From: CAVTLG01 sp963735495
Lineage (GTDB): Bacteria; Chloroflexota; Ktedonobacteria; Ktedonobacterales; Ktedonobacteraceae
NCBI GenBank assembly: GCA_963735495.1
Contig: CAVTLG010000009.1
Coordinates: forward strand, 868,001-932,000
DNA length: 64,000 nucleotides
Direction of reading: 5' to 3'
The stretch's first letter is position 1. Each line of letters starts with the position of its first letter. Positions 46,280 to 55,612 of the stretch are shown here, one piece after another. The notes under the pieces were generated by a model. It saw only the letters and a list, made by a program, of their open reading frames with translations. It made no database searches and was not told the DNA's origin. A program made the position numbers and the translations under genes.

Positions 46280-46573
46280 CTACAGAAAAAATGCAAGGGC
46301 GAGTATTTCGTGCCTGACGAGAAATATGGAACGCAGCCTCTTGCAGACGAAAAGATGACGATCAATTCATTAAGAAGGCATTCTGCAAAGATGCCTTTAT
46401 GGCATACAGTGCTTTTTGCCCATTGTGCTTGCTGCAAATTACCACCGCGCCTGCTGCCGTGCAAAGTCAACAGTCGCATGCATGCAGGACGAAATGACCC
46501 GGTGAGCTTACACTTACCGGGCCACTACGGGCTGTGTTGAAAAAAGCGCCGCAATATTCTGTCAACGCTCCCA

Positions 46574-48064
46574 TCATGCGAGAGAACTCAGGTGTGGGCC
46601 GACCGTATCCGCGAAATTGTAGCTATTCGCCGCGTCCCAATTGATCGACCAGGTCATTGCTCCACGAATGCCTGGATACGTTGTTGATGGCTTGAACGAT
46701 CCGCAATTGGTTCCGTTTGCCAGGCAATCGAGCGCAGCATCTACAACTGCCGGCGATACATATCCACCGCCAGCGGCAGAGCTTGACGCGGGTAGTCCGA
46801 TGCCGATCTGATTCGGGCTGAGTCCGCCTTGCAACTGAATGCATGCCAGGGCAGTGAGAAAGTTCTCTGTGCCCTCCGCGTACACATTGTCGTCGCAACC
46901 AAGCATTGTGCCGGAGTTATAGTACTGCATGTTGACCAGGGTCAGGATGCTCTTAATGTCCAGGGCCAACTGGAAGTAATCGCCACTGGTCGATTGCATA
47001 TCGATGGTCTGTGGTGCCAGGGTGATAATCAGGCTGGAGCCTGCTTTCGCGGACAACTGTTCGAGAGCGCTGCTCATATACGTCGGGTTGACGCCGTTCT
47101 CCAGGTCGATATCGACGCCATCGAAGCCATAGGTTGTCATCAGCCCATACACGCTGTTGGCGAAGTTCGTCGCGCTCGTTGCGTCGGCGACACTGATGGT
47201 GCCATTCTGACCGCCGACCGAGATGATGACCTTCTTACCTTCAGCGTGGAGCGTAGCGATGTCACTGGTGAACTGAGCGGCGGTATAGCCACCGAGCGCG
47301 GATGATAGCCCCGAGTCGATACTGAACGTCACGCCACCAGGATTGTTGGCGTCGGCGTTAGCGAAGGCCACTGCGATCAGATTGTAGTTTGCGTTGACGG
47401 CGCTCAAGCGCATCGCAGTCGCTCCGTTTGTGAAGTCCTGCCAGTAGCCGGTCAGTACATGCGTCGGCAGGTTACTGCAGGTTGTACACGGGGTGGCCGT
47501 AGCTGTTGGCGTAGGAGTAGGGGTTGGTGTTGAAGTTGGCGTCGGTGTCGGCGTACTAGCGCCAGCAGGACCGGTCAAGGCTACATCATCAACATAGTCG
47601 CTACTCTGCGCATACCAGCCGTGCACATAGAGCGTAATGCTGGTCGTTGATGCTCCGGTGGTGAACGCGTAGGAGAGCAATGTGTAACTACTACTACTGG
47701 TCCAGTTGTCGCCATAGCCAGTTACACCGATATAACTGTAGGAACCATCCACGTTGGCACTCAACGTATAGGCGGTGCTGGCCAGGACGCTGATCGTTTG
47801 TGTGCACTGTCCTGTAGTTGAGTCGCTCGGATTGATTTGCAGCGCGTAGGACCCGCTGTAGACCGGACTAGTTACCACGCTGTCACCTGTGTCGCAGCTC
47901 CAGCCATTGAGATTGCCGGTCTCGAAGCCTGGATTCGTCACCAGATTGCTGCTGGCGGCCAGGATATTTGTGGTGTGATTCAAAAATAAAAGCGTGCTGA
48001 CACTACTAAAGATCAATAAGGTGATAGTGGAAATAAGCATGAAAAGACGACTGGAACGCAGCAT
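46574..48064 (-). CDS. Secreted GH18 chitinase with N-terminal carbohydrate-binding module
   Basis: A 496-residue secreted enzyme that cuts chitin. An N-terminal hydrophobic signal (FMLISTITLLIFSSVSTLLF) is followed by a CBM of about 130 residues (NLVTNPGFETGNLNGWSCDTG), a Thr/Pro linker (TPTPTPT repeats, about 170-195), then the GH18 barrel. The catalytic DxxDxDxE is GFDGVDIDLEN, with SVGGQNG on strand 3 and a final AMTWSINWD on strand 8. All key residues are kept. ATG 48064 has AAGGAGAG 6 nt upstream. The frame is open to 48124 without a better site. Confidence 0.9.
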   Translation of the reverse strand: MLRSSRLFMLISTITLLIFSSVSTLLFLNHTTNILAASSNLVTNPGFETGNLNGWSCDTGDSVVTSPVYSGSYALQINPSDSTTGQCTQTISVLASTAYTLSANVDGSYSYIGVTGYGDNWTSSSSYTLLSYAFTTGASTTSITLYVHGWYAQSSDYVDDVALTGPAGASTPTPTPTSTPTPTPTPTATATPCTTCSNLPTHVLTGYWQDFTNGATAMRLSAVNANYNLIAVAFANADANNPGGVTFSIDSGLSSALGGYTAAQFTSDIATLHAEGKKVIISVGGQNGTISVADATSATNFANSVYGLMTTYGFDGVDIDLENGVNPTYMSSALEQLSAKAGSSLIITLAPQTIDMQSTSGDYFQLALDIKSILTLVNMQYYNSGTMLGCDDNVYAEGTENFLTALACIQLQGGLSPNQIGIGLPASSSAAGGGYVSPAVVDAALDCLANGTNCGSFKPSTTYPGIRGAMTWSINWDAANSYNFADTVGPHLSSLA

Positions 48065-48378
48065 AGCAGCTCTCCTTGCAGCAATGTGCTCAACCTGCGC
48101 CCTCAGTGGACGCAGTTGATCCATGTCAATAAAACAACATACAGGCAGAACAAGAGGATGAGTAGGCCATATGCTGGCTGGGCGTGCGCTAAGGTCTTCG
48201 TATACTACAATGATAGGCGATAATGGTCATATTGTCAAGATATCTATACCACTTGCCGCCAGCGGAGATTTTGCCAGCTTTCTCTGTGATTTGTCTATCT
48301 GTATCCTCACTATCTTGCTTTGCGGGTGAGAATTGGCTATGCTCTCAACTATGATACTGCATGAAAGAGAGGAAGATC
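48065..48378 (+). other. Intergenic between divergent chitinase and P1 peptidase genes
   Basis: These 314 bp should carry both promoters. TTGCTT and TATGCT 17 bp apart near 48315-48343 are a weak candidate for the peptidase gene. No repeat or operator stands out. Confidence 0.35.
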
Positions 48379-49320
48379 ATGAACGATGACATTACCGATA
48401 TCCCGGGCATTCGTGTTGGGCACGACACCAATCTAGAGGCAGCTACCGGCTGCACGGTTGTGCTCTGTGACAGGCCAGCGGTTGGGGGTGTTGATGTGCG
48501 TGGTGGGGCACCGGCGACGCGTGAGACCGATTTACTGCGACCGATGCATATGGTGCAGCAAGTCAACGCCATCTTGCTCAGCGGAGGCAGTGTCTTTGGG
48601 TTAGAGGCCGCTGGCGGCGTCACGCGTTATCTGGAGGAGCGTGCTATCGGCTTTGAGACTGGTGTTGCGTGTGTACCAATCGTGCCGGGGGCGGCAATCT
48701 TCGATCTTGCCATTGGCTCTGCCAGCGTGCGTCCAGACGCCAGCGCGGGCTATCGTGCCTGTGAGCAGGCGAGCGGTGGTCCTATCGCGCAAGGCAGCGT
48801 CGGCGCGGGCACCGGAGCAACGGTCGGCAAACTCTTCGATCCCGCTCACGCGACAAAAGGCGGTCTGGGATCGGCCAGCCTCAAGCTCGCAGATGGCACG
48901 CTGGTTGGAGCGCTCGTCGTCGTCAATGCCGTTGGTGAAATCATCGACCCATTGACGGGTCAGCTTGTCGCAGGCGCACCGCATGCCCCGGAAGATAGAC
49001 CGCAACCAGCCAATCCGTTCGGTAATAGCACCATCGCCGTTGTCGCGACCAGTGCCACGCTCAGCAAAGAGTGGACCAACAAGGTGGCTCAGATGGCGCA
49101 CAACGGGCTGGCGCAGTCTATCCGCCCTGTCCATACGCTCTTTGACGGTGACACTGTTTTCGCTCTGGCTCTAGGATCGGAGGCGCAGGCGCTTCCCGCT
49201 GCCGCTTTAGCTGTGCAGGTCAGTACGATTGGAGCGGCTGCTGCTGCCACACTCGCGCGGGCCGTTGTGAAGGCCATACGCAACGCAACCGCCTTGCATG
49301 GAGTGCCTGCCCAGCACTGA
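48379..49320 (+). CDS. P1-family aminopeptidase (DmpA/NylC-like)
   Basis: A 313-residue Ntn-fold hydrolase. DIPGIRVGHDT at the start, GGAPATRETDLL, AILLSGGSVFGLEAAGGV and GNSTIAVVATSATLSK are family blocks. The nucleophile should be the Thr or Ser in the last block, exposed by self-cleavage before the Thr. Relatives are beta-aminopeptidases and nylon-oligomer hydrolases acting on small peptides. ATG 48379 is preceded by GAGAGGAAG and preferred over the frame start at 48361. Confidence 0.85.
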   Translation: MNDDITDIPGIRVGHDTNLEAATGCTVVLCDRPAVGGVDVRGGAPATRETDLLRPMHMVQQVNAILLSGGSVFGLEAAGGVTRYLEERAIGFETGVACVPIVPGAAIFDLAIGSASVRPDASAGYRACEQASGGPIAQGSVGAGTGATVGKLFDPAHATKGGLGSASLKLADGTLVGALVVVNAVGEIIDPLTGQLVAGAPHAPEDRPQPANPFGNSTIAVVATSATLSKEWTNKVAQMAHNGLAQSIRPVHTLFDGDTVFALALGSEAQALPAAALAVQVSTIGAAAAATLARAVVKAIRNATALHGVPAQH

Positions 49321-49407
49321 GATCCCCGGGGCGAAGCTCTATATGGTACACTGGTAACAGAGCTCTGGAATTGAATTCTTGTAGTCATAGAAGGGCCATC
49401 GGAAACA

Positions 49408-50184
49408 ATGTTCAGATTAGATCACAAAATCGCTCTTGTTACGGGGGCTGGCTCGGGCATTGGTCGTGAGATTGCCTTGTTGTACGCGCGGCAAGGCGCG
49501 CATGTTATCATTGCTGACATCCAGCTCTCTGCGGCGCAAAGTGTCGTAGCTGAGATCGCCGCGCAAGAGGGGATCGCGCATGCCTTGCATCTGGATGTAA
49601 CCGACGAAGGACAGGTACAGAGTGCATTTGATCAGGTGGTGCAAGCGCATGGACGTTTAGATATCCTGGTCAATAACGCGGGTGTCAGTCATGTTGGCAA
49701 CATCCTGGAAACGAGTGGTGATGATTGGGATCGTGTGATGGGCGTGAATGCACGAGGCGTCTTTCTCTGTTCGAAGTACGCACTCACGCATATGCTCGCG
49801 CAGCAGCCTCAGGGTGGTATATTTGTCAATATCGCATCGGTTGCTGGCATGATCGCTATTGATCGTCGTTTCCCTTATAGTGCTAGTAAGGGAGCTATTA
49901 TTAGCATGACGCGTTCGATAGCGATAGACTTTGTCACGCAGGGCATCAGGGCCAATGCGATCTGTCCTGGTACTGTGCATACGCCTTTTGTCGAAGGCTA
50001 TCTAGCGCGCAGTTTCGCGGAAACCAAAGACGAGGAGCGCAACAAGCTGCATGCGCGCCAACCTATTGGGCGTATGGGGCGACCCGACGAGATTGCCTCG
50101 GCAGCCCTCTACCTGGCATCTGAAGAGGCGGCATTTATCACCGGTTCCGCGTTAGTCATTGATGGCGGTTGGACTGCCAAATAG
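49408..50184 (+). CDS. Short-chain dehydrogenase/reductase (classical)
   Basis: A 258-residue NAD(P) oxidoreductase: LVTGAGSGIGREIA, NNAGVS, a catalytic Ser in NIASVAGM, Tyr and Lys in YSASKGAIISM, and ITGSALVIDGGW. The Gfo/Idh/MocA gene follows 83 bp later on the same strand. A sugar-acid or sugar-alcohol substrate is plausible from that pairing but not proven. Confidence 0.87.
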   Translation: MFRLDHKIALVTGAGSGIGREIALLYARQGAHVIIADIQLSAAQSVVAEIAAQEGIAHALHLDVTDEGQVQSAFDQVVQAHGRLDILVNNAGVSHVGNILETSGDDWDRVMGVNARGVFLCSKYALTHMLAQQPQGGIFVNIASVAGMIAIDRRFPYSASKGAIISMTRSIAIDFVTQGIRANAICPGTVHTPFVEGYLARSFAETKDEERNKLHARQPIGRMGRPDEIASAALYLASEEAAFITGSALVIDGGWTAK

Positions 50185-50266
50185 GCTGCGCCCGGTCGCG
50201 TAGGGCCGCGTGATGCGTCTGGTCCCCAGAGTGCGGCGGCCTGATCTCGGACGAGAGAGGGATAGC

Positions 50267-51301
50267 ATGTCTAGCGAGAACACACTACGTATTGTGATGG
50301 TTGGTTGTGGCTACATGAGCAGGGTCTGGCTAGACGTCGTTGCTGCCATGCCTGACGTGGTCATCGTGGGACTGGTTGATGTTGTTGAGGATACAGCAAG
50401 GAAGCGTGCTGACGAATACAATCTCAGTCGTGCTATGATTAGCACAGATCTCGCGACTGTCTTTGCGCAGACCGCTGTGGATGCGATCTTTAACTGTACG
50501 ATCCCTGAAGCCCATTATGCTGTCACCTCACAGGCGTTGCAGCACGGTTGCCATGTGCTAAGCGAGAAGCCGCTGGCGGACTCGATGGAGCATGCCAGAG
50601 AGCTAGTTGCGCTCTCTCAGCGCGTGGGAAAAATATTTTCTGTGATCCAGAACCGTCGTTATGATCTGCATATTCGTCGTTTCCAGCACTTTCTGGCCTC
50701 TGGTGCGCTGGGACCACTTACGACTGTCAACAGCGACTTTTATCTCGCGCCGCACTTTGAGGGCTTTCGCGCGCATATGCGACACGTGCTGTTGCTCGAT
50801 ATGGCGATCCATTCATTTGATGCTGCGCGTTTGCTCATCGGCGCTGATCCTCTGTCTGTCTATTGCAAGGAGTGGAATCCTCCCGGGTCCTGGTATGATT
50901 ATGACGCGTCTGCGCTGGCAATCTTTGAAATGAGCAATGGCGTCGTCTACACCTATCGTGGAAGTTGGTGTGCTGATGGCTTGCCGACCACCTGGGAGTG
51001 TGACTGGCGCTGTATTGGTCAGCGCGGTAGCGCCACGTGGGATGGTGGTGAGCGCTACCAGGCGCAAGTCATTGCTCAGCCCGGTGATTTTATCTCCGCA
51101 TACGAAGATGTTGAGGTGCCCCCGTATGCCGCGCTGAATATTGGTGGTCACGCGGGCTTGATTCAAGAATTCGTCGCCTGCATCAAGAGCGGCACGCAGC
51201 CAGAGACCAACGCGGCAGACAATATAAAAAGCCTGGCTATGGCTCTGGGTGCCATTGAGAGCGCCGAAAAAGGTCTGCCAGTCCACATCACCTGGGACTG
51301 A
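50267..51301 (+). CDS. Gfo/Idh/MocA-family oxidoreductase
   Basis: A 344-residue dehydrogenase. The N-terminal fold shows VMVGCGYMSRVW, then the EKPLADSMEHARE motif whose Lys contacts cofactor and substrate. The C-terminal alpha/beta domain includes LDMAIHSFDAARLL and VYTYRGSW. The family oxidises or reduces sugars and inositols with NAD(P). ATG 50267 has GAGAGAGGG 6 nt upstream. It probably forms a transcription unit with the preceding SDR gene. Confidence 0.87.
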   Translation: MSSENTLRIVMVGCGYMSRVWLDVVAAMPDVVIVGLVDVVEDTARKRADEYNLSRAMISTDLATVFAQTAVDAIFNCTIPEAHYAVTSQALQHGCHVLSEKPLADSMEHARELVALSQRVGKIFSVIQNRRYDLHIRRFQHFLASGALGPLTTVNSDFYLAPHFEGFRAHMRHVLLLDMAIHSFDAARLLIGADPLSVYCKEWNPPGSWYDYDASALAIFEMSNGVVYTYRGSWCADGLPTTWECDWRCIGQRGSATWDGGERYQAQVIAQPGDFISAYEDVEVPPYAALNIGGHAGLIQEFVACIKSGTQPETNAADNIKSLAMALGAIESAEKGLPVHITWD

Positions 51302-51325
51302 CAAACCACTATATCTCCTATGTCC

Positions 51326-51553
51326 TTATATCGTGTAACTGTAGCCGCCATGATGATGAATAGGACCAGGATGGCCGCCGCCGCCGTGATGATGAATAGG
51401 ACCAGGATGGCCGCCGCCGCCGTGATGATGAATAGGACCAGGATGAGGTGCAGGGGTAGCACCAACTCCACCAACCACCTTCTGGAGATCTTCATCCGAT
51501 AGCTCAAGAACTGGAGTGTAAAGGGTAGAGTTCTGACAGGTTGTGAAACGCAT
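51326..51553 (-). CDS. Double-glycine-leader peptide with His/Gly/Pro repeat core (RiPP-like precursor)
   Basis: A 75-residue precursor-like peptide. Residues 1-29 look like a leader: CQNSTLYTPVLELSDEDLQK, then VVGG. ELSDEDLQKVVGG is the form seen before double-glycine cleavage in bacteriocin, Nif11 and nitrile-hydratase-like leader peptides. The core after GG has a short GATPAP spacer, then three near-identical HPGPIHHH units separated by GGGG, ending in GGYSYTI. The core has no Cys and few Ser/Thr, so lanthionine or thiazole chemistry is unlikely. Nine clustered His suggest metal or heme binding. The frame may begin at GTG 51565, with a purine-rich stretch upstream. No modifying enzyme or C39 protease is nearby. 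It converges on the Gfo/Idh gene with 24 bp between. Confidence 0.7.
   Translation of the reverse strand: MRFTTCQNSTLYTPVLELSDEDLQKVVGGVGATPAPHPGPIHHHGGGGHPGPIHHHGGGGHPGPIHHHGGYSYTI
51351..51445. repeat. 36-bp tandem repeat inside the peptide gene
   Basis: Two full 36-bp units (51351-51386 and 51387-51422) and a partial third (51423-51445) are almost identical in DNA. They encode the HPGPIHHHGGGG units. Such close identity suggests recent repeat expansion. Confidence 0.85.
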
Positions 51554-51565
51554 GTCTTTTCTCAC

Positions 51566-52033
51566 TTTCTTCTTTCAAGAGATTTTTCTCTTTTGAGATG
51601 TCACCAACACAGGCAATATCTCAGGAGGGATGAGCATGGCTGAGCACGAACGTGGTCAGGGTCCTAGCAATTGCTTTAAGCATGCTCAGAGAGTGTTGCC
51701 CCTTGTGACAGAGCATCCACGATCCTGAGCGTAACCAACACTTTTACCACCTTGCGTCGCTTCATTGCCATGATTAACGCTCCTAATGAACATAATACTG
51801 ATGGCTCCAAATCCCGCAGCAATCTGCTATGCGACGGTTGAGTGAGATGCTAATCAGACGAACAGTTTTTCAGAAAAGATGCCACCTTGCGACAATAGCC
51901 AGACAATCTGATGGTGACAGCGTTATGGTCGCCAGATGCTCAATAATGTGTTACCTTTTGCATAGACCTTGTGTGTCTGAAAGCAGATGCAGAGGGAACT
52001 CTTTGCAGGAAAAAACTTTCACAAGGAGCTTTG
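51566..52033 (+). other. Intergenic between the precursor peptide and cydD
   Basis: These 468 bp hold the divergent promoters. Two tiny overlapping frames have good ribosome sites: a 30-codon plus-strand one at 51636-51728 (AGGAGGG upstream) and a 31-codon minus-strand one at 51676-51771 (AGGAGCG upstream). They are antisense to each other and resemble nothing I know. No strong -35/-10 pair or operator stands out. Confidence 0.35.
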
Positions 52034-53770
52034 ATGAATAAAGAACTCTTCCGCTGGGCCAGGCAGGCGCGAGGATCTTTGATCGTTACGGTTGGTGTTG
52101 GTGTGTTGCTGGCTCTTGTCTTGTTAGCTCAGATGACCTTGCTGAGCCAGGTTGTCAGCCAGGTCTTTGTCGCCCACAAGCGTGTGGCCCAGGTCGTACC
52201 TCTTCTCCTGTGGCTGCTGGGAAGCATTATTGTGCACGCTGGTCTTGTCTGGGTGCGTGAGATAACGGCTCAGCAGAGTGCGGTCCGTGTCAAATCCACG
52301 CTACGTGCACGGATCTTTGCGCACCTCTTTGCTCTGGGGCCAGCCTACAGCAAGGGTGAACGTACTGGCGAACTGCTAGCCACGGCAGGTGAGGGTATTG
52401 AGCGCCTTGACGCTTATGTCAGCCGTTATCTCCCCCAGGTCTTTCTGAGTGTTCTCGTATCGTTGATCATCGTGATCTACATACTGTCTCTCGACTGGTC
52501 CAGCGCCATCCTGTTGCTTGTAACCGGACCGGTTATTCCGCTCTTGATGATCATGGTTGGCCGCTATGCTGAAGAGCGTACGCAGCACCAGTGGACCGCG
52601 CTATCCCGCATGAGCGCGCATTTTCTTGATGTCGTGCAGGGCTTGCCGACGCTCAAAATCTTTGGTCGTAGTGAGGTGGAGCGTGAGCGCATTACGCGTG
52701 TGAGCAACAATTTTCGTGACAAAACGTTGCAGGTACTCCGTATCGCATTTCTATCAGGGATGGTATTGGAGTTCATGACGGCGGTGGCGATAGGTCTGAT
52801 TGCCGTTACTTTAGGTGTGCGTCTGCTCAACGCCAATATTTCTTTTGAGCACGCATTTCTGGTGCTGCTGCTGGCCCCCGAGTTTTATCGTCCTTTGCGC
52901 GAGCTAGGCGTGCAGCGTCATGCGGGCATGGAGGGCCAGGCAGCCGCGCAACGTATTGGCGAACTGCTGGCAAGGCCTGTTTCCACGCAGCCAGCACCGC
53001 TGGCATCCAGCGCTCTTGCGCGTCAACTCAGCATCGAGTTTAGCAGTGTGACCTACACCTATCCCCAAAGCGAACATCCAGCATTGCAGGACGTCAACCT
53101 CGTGCTACCAGCGCATACCCGTACTGCTCTGGTTGGGCGCAGTGGAGCAGGGAAGAGCACCCTGCTAAATCTGCTCATGCGTTTCAGCGATCCTCAGAGT
53201 GGTAGCATCACAGTCAATGGCACACCGCTTGCTGCCATACCGGTTGAGACGTGGCGCGCGTCTGTTGCCTTTGTCCCGCAGCGTCCCTATCTCTTCTACG
53301 GGAGTATTGCCGCCAATATTCGTCTTGCCTGCCCTGCCGCCAGTGACGAAGACGTGGCATATGCCGCAGATCTGGCGGGAGCGACAGAATTTATCGAGCG
53401 TTTCCCACTCGGCTATGCTACATTGCTTGGTGAGCAAGGTGCCCGTTTGAGCGCGGGACAGGCGCAGCGCATCGCCATTGCGCGCGCCTTGCTCAAGGAT
53501 GCGCCGCTGCTGTTGCTGGACGAGCCTACTTCCAGCCTTGATCCCCGCAGCGAAGCGCTCATCAGACAGGCTCTGGCGCGTTTGATGGGCGAGCGTACTG
53601 TGCTGGTGATTGCGCACCGACTCAATACGATTGCCCATGTGGAGCAGGTTGCAGTTCTGGAGGATGGTGTCCTCGTTGAAGTTGGTCAGCCATCTGCGCT
53701 CTTACAACGTGCAGGTCCCTATACCCGCCTCATGGATGCCTATAGAAGAAAGGGTGAGGTGCCCGTGTGA
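52034..53770 (+). CDS. cydD: ABC exporter subunit CydD
   Basis: A 578-residue half-transporter of the CydDC complex, which exports cysteine or glutathione and binds heme, and is needed to assemble cytochrome bd. Six TM segments fill the first 300 residues. LLAPEFYRPLRELGVQRHAGMEGQAAAQRI is the CydD-type segment before the ATPase. Walker A is GRSGAGKST, the signature LSAGQAQRIAIAR, and Walker B LLLLDEPTSSLD. No C39 peptidase domain is present. AAGGAG lies about 6 nt before ATG 52034. It overlaps cydC by 4 bp and heads a cydDCAB operon. Confidence 0.9.
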   Translation: MNKELFRWARQARGSLIVTVGVGVLLALVLLAQMTLLSQVVSQVFVAHKRVAQVVPLLLWLLGSIIVHAGLVWVREITAQQSAVRVKSTLRARIFAHLFALGPAYSKGERTGELLATAGEGIERLDAYVSRYLPQVFLSVLVSLIIVIYILSLDWSSAILLLVTGPVIPLLMIMVGRYAEERTQHQWTALSRMSAHFLDVVQGLPTLKIFGRSEVERERITRVSNNFRDKTLQVLRIAFLSGMVLEFMTAVAIGLIAVTLGVRLLNANISFEHAFLVLLLAPEFYRPLRELGVQRHAGMEGQAAAQRIGELLARPVSTQPAPLASSALARQLSIEFSSVTYTYPQSEHPALQDVNLVLPAHTRTALVGRSGAGKSTLLNLLMRFSDPQSGSITVNGTPLAAIPVETWRASVAFVPQRPYLFYGSIAANIRLACPAASDEDVAYAADLAGATEFIERFPLGYATLLGEQGARLSAGQAQRIAIARALLKDAPLLLLDEPTSSLDPRSEALIRQALARLMGERTVLVIAHRLNTIAHVEQVAVLEDGVLVEVGQPSALLQRAGPYTRLMDAYRRKGEVPV

Positions 53771-55518
53771 GAACGTTCCTGCGCCTCTTAGCCTTCCTGG
53801 CACCATTCTGGTGGTGGGTCGGACTGTCCATCGTTCTGGGTTGTGTGATGGTCGCCAGTAATATTACGCTACTGAGCATGGCTGCTTATCTGATTGCGGC
53901 GGCGGCGCTTGAGCCATTGTTGATCACGCTCACACTGCCCATGTACATTGTGCGTTTCATGAGTGTCTCGCGCTCATGTTCGCGCTATGCTGAGCGCCTG
54001 GTATCGCACGATGTCACTTTCCGCTTGCTTGCTCAACTGCGCAGTAACGTGTATGCTCACCTGGAGCCATTGCTGCCAGCGCGTTTGCTCACCTATCGGA
54101 GTGGTGATGTGCTGGCGCGCCTTGTGTCCGACATCGATGAGCTGCAAAATATCTATCTGCGCCTGCTTGCGCCCTTTGTGGTCGCTATCGTGGTTGTGGT
54201 GCTCACCTGGGGTGTTTTTGCCGTCTTCAGTCCGCTGCTGGCCTGGGTAGCATTAGCGTTCCTGCTGATAGCAGGTGTTGGTGTGCCATTGCTGGCGGGC
54301 ATGCTCTCACGTGGTTTGGGCCAACAGCAGCTTGCTACACGCGCCGAGCTAAACGCGCAGGTCGTGGATAGTATTCAGGGCATGCAGGACCTGCTGGCCT
54401 GTGGTAGCGAGGGTGAGCAGCAGCGCAAAATAAGCGCTCTTGATCAAACCCTTGGACACATTCAACGTCGTATGGCACGTATTAGCGGGACGCAGCAGGC
54501 GGCACACGATCTGGTCATGAACCTGGCATTGTGGACGCTCTTGTTGCTGGCTCTTCCGTTGGTGGCAGCGCGGACCATTAATGCTGTCTATCTAGGTGCT
54601 CTCGCGCTACTTGTTCTCGCCAGTTTTGAGATTGTACCTCCGTTGGCGCAAGCCTTCCAGTTTCTGGGACACTCGCTCGCCGCTGGTGAGAGAATCTTTG
54701 GCGTCATCGACGCTGTGCCGGCAGTTGTAGATCCTGCGCAACCGTTGCCTGCTCCCACTAAAAATGTATCGGCTGAGTATATGCTGGAGTTTGAGCGTGC
54801 CTCTTTCGCCTATGATGCTACCGAGGGTGAGGTGCTGCACGCTATTAGCTTGCCTGTGCGCTTGCAGAGTCGCATCGCCATCGTTGGACCCAGCGGAGCC
54901 GGTAAGAGTACACTGGTGCAACTCGCGCTCCGTTTCTGGGACCCGACTGCCGGCACGATTTGCTTGTATGGTCAGGATATTCGTCAGTATGCTTTACATG
55001 ATCTGCGCGCGGCGATCAGTGTTGTTGCGCAGGATACGTATCTTTTTAATGATACGCTACGTGCGAACTTACTATTGGCGCGTCCGACGGCTACTGATCG
55101 CGAACTGGAGCAGGTACTGATGCAGGCCGGTTTGGCGGAATTCGTCAGTCTACTCCCAGATGGTCTTCGCACGTGGATCGGTGAGCAGGGATTGCGGCTC
55201 TCAGGCGGAGAACGCCAGCGCCTGGCCATTGCGCGGGCGTTGCTGAAGGATGCTCCCTTGCTTATTCTGGATGAAGCAACCGCAAACCTGGACCCGCTTA
55301 CCGAACGTGCACTTTTAGCGACGCTCAGTACATTAATGCAGGGCCGGACTACCTTAATGATCACCCATCGTCTGGTTGCGTTGGAGCAGATGGACGAGAT
55401 CTTTGTGCTCGATGATGGGCGTGTGAGCCAGCATGGTACTCATGAGCAGCTCTTGCGTGAGGGTGGACTGTATCGCCAGCTCTTTGCTATCCAGAACGAG
55501 GTTCTCGTCCTTGCTTGA
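53767..55518 (+). CDS. cydC: ABC exporter subunit CydC
   Basis: A 583-residue half-transporter that pairs with CydD. About six TM segments precede the ATPase. RFMSVSRSCSRYAERLVSH is a CydC family block (YxERLxxH). Walker A is GPSGAGKST, the signature LSGGERQRLAIAR, and Walker B LLILDEATANLD. It starts at GTG 53767 inside the end of cydD, so translation is coupled. cydA follows 94 bp later. Confidence 0.9.
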   Translation: MRTFLRLLAFLAPFWWWVGLSIVLGCVMVASNITLLSMAAYLIAAAALEPLLITLTLPMYIVRFMSVSRSCSRYAERLVSHDVTFRLLAQLRSNVYAHLEPLLPARLLTYRSGDVLARLVSDIDELQNIYLRLLAPFVVAIVVVVLTWGVFAVFSPLLAWVALAFLLIAGVGVPLLAGMLSRGLGQQQLATRAELNAQVVDSIQGMQDLLACGSEGEQQRKISALDQTLGHIQRRMARISGTQQAAHDLVMNLALWTLLLLALPLVAARTINAVYLGALALLVLASFEIVPPLAQAFQFLGHSLAAGERIFGVIDAVPAVVDPAQPLPAPTKNVSAEYMLEFERASFAYDATEGEVLHAISLPVRLQSRIAIVGPSGAGKSTLVQLALRFWDPTAGTICLYGQDIRQYALHDLRAAISVVAQDTYLFNDTLRANLLLARPTATDRELEQVLMQAGLAEFVSLLPDGLRTWIGEQGLRLSGGERQRLAIARALLKDAPLLILDEATANLDPLTERALLATLSTLMQGRTTLMITHRLVALEQMDEIFVLDDGRVSQHGTHEQLLREGGLYRQLFAIQNEVLVLA

Positions 55519-55612
55519 TGTCCAACGCAAGGGTTTTCACGGCTACAGAAGCCTTTTTTCTGTGCTCTTATTTCGCCTGATAGAAGGCGAGCGTTGCTTA
55601 GGAGGTTGCTGT

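Noticed and set aside
51351..51445. Short tandem repeats as a CRISPR array
   Set aside because: The 36-bp units abut without spacers and encode an in-frame peptide repeat; no cas genes are present.
51320..51502. Plus-strand ORF rich in Met/Asn/Arg over the peptide gene
   Set aside because: It is the shadow of the repeats; the minus frame has a leader and a coherent core.
52034..55518. The two ABC proteins as a dedicated peptide exporter for the GG peptide
   Set aside because: Both show CydD/CydC family blocks and lie directly before cydAB; no C39 peptidase is present.
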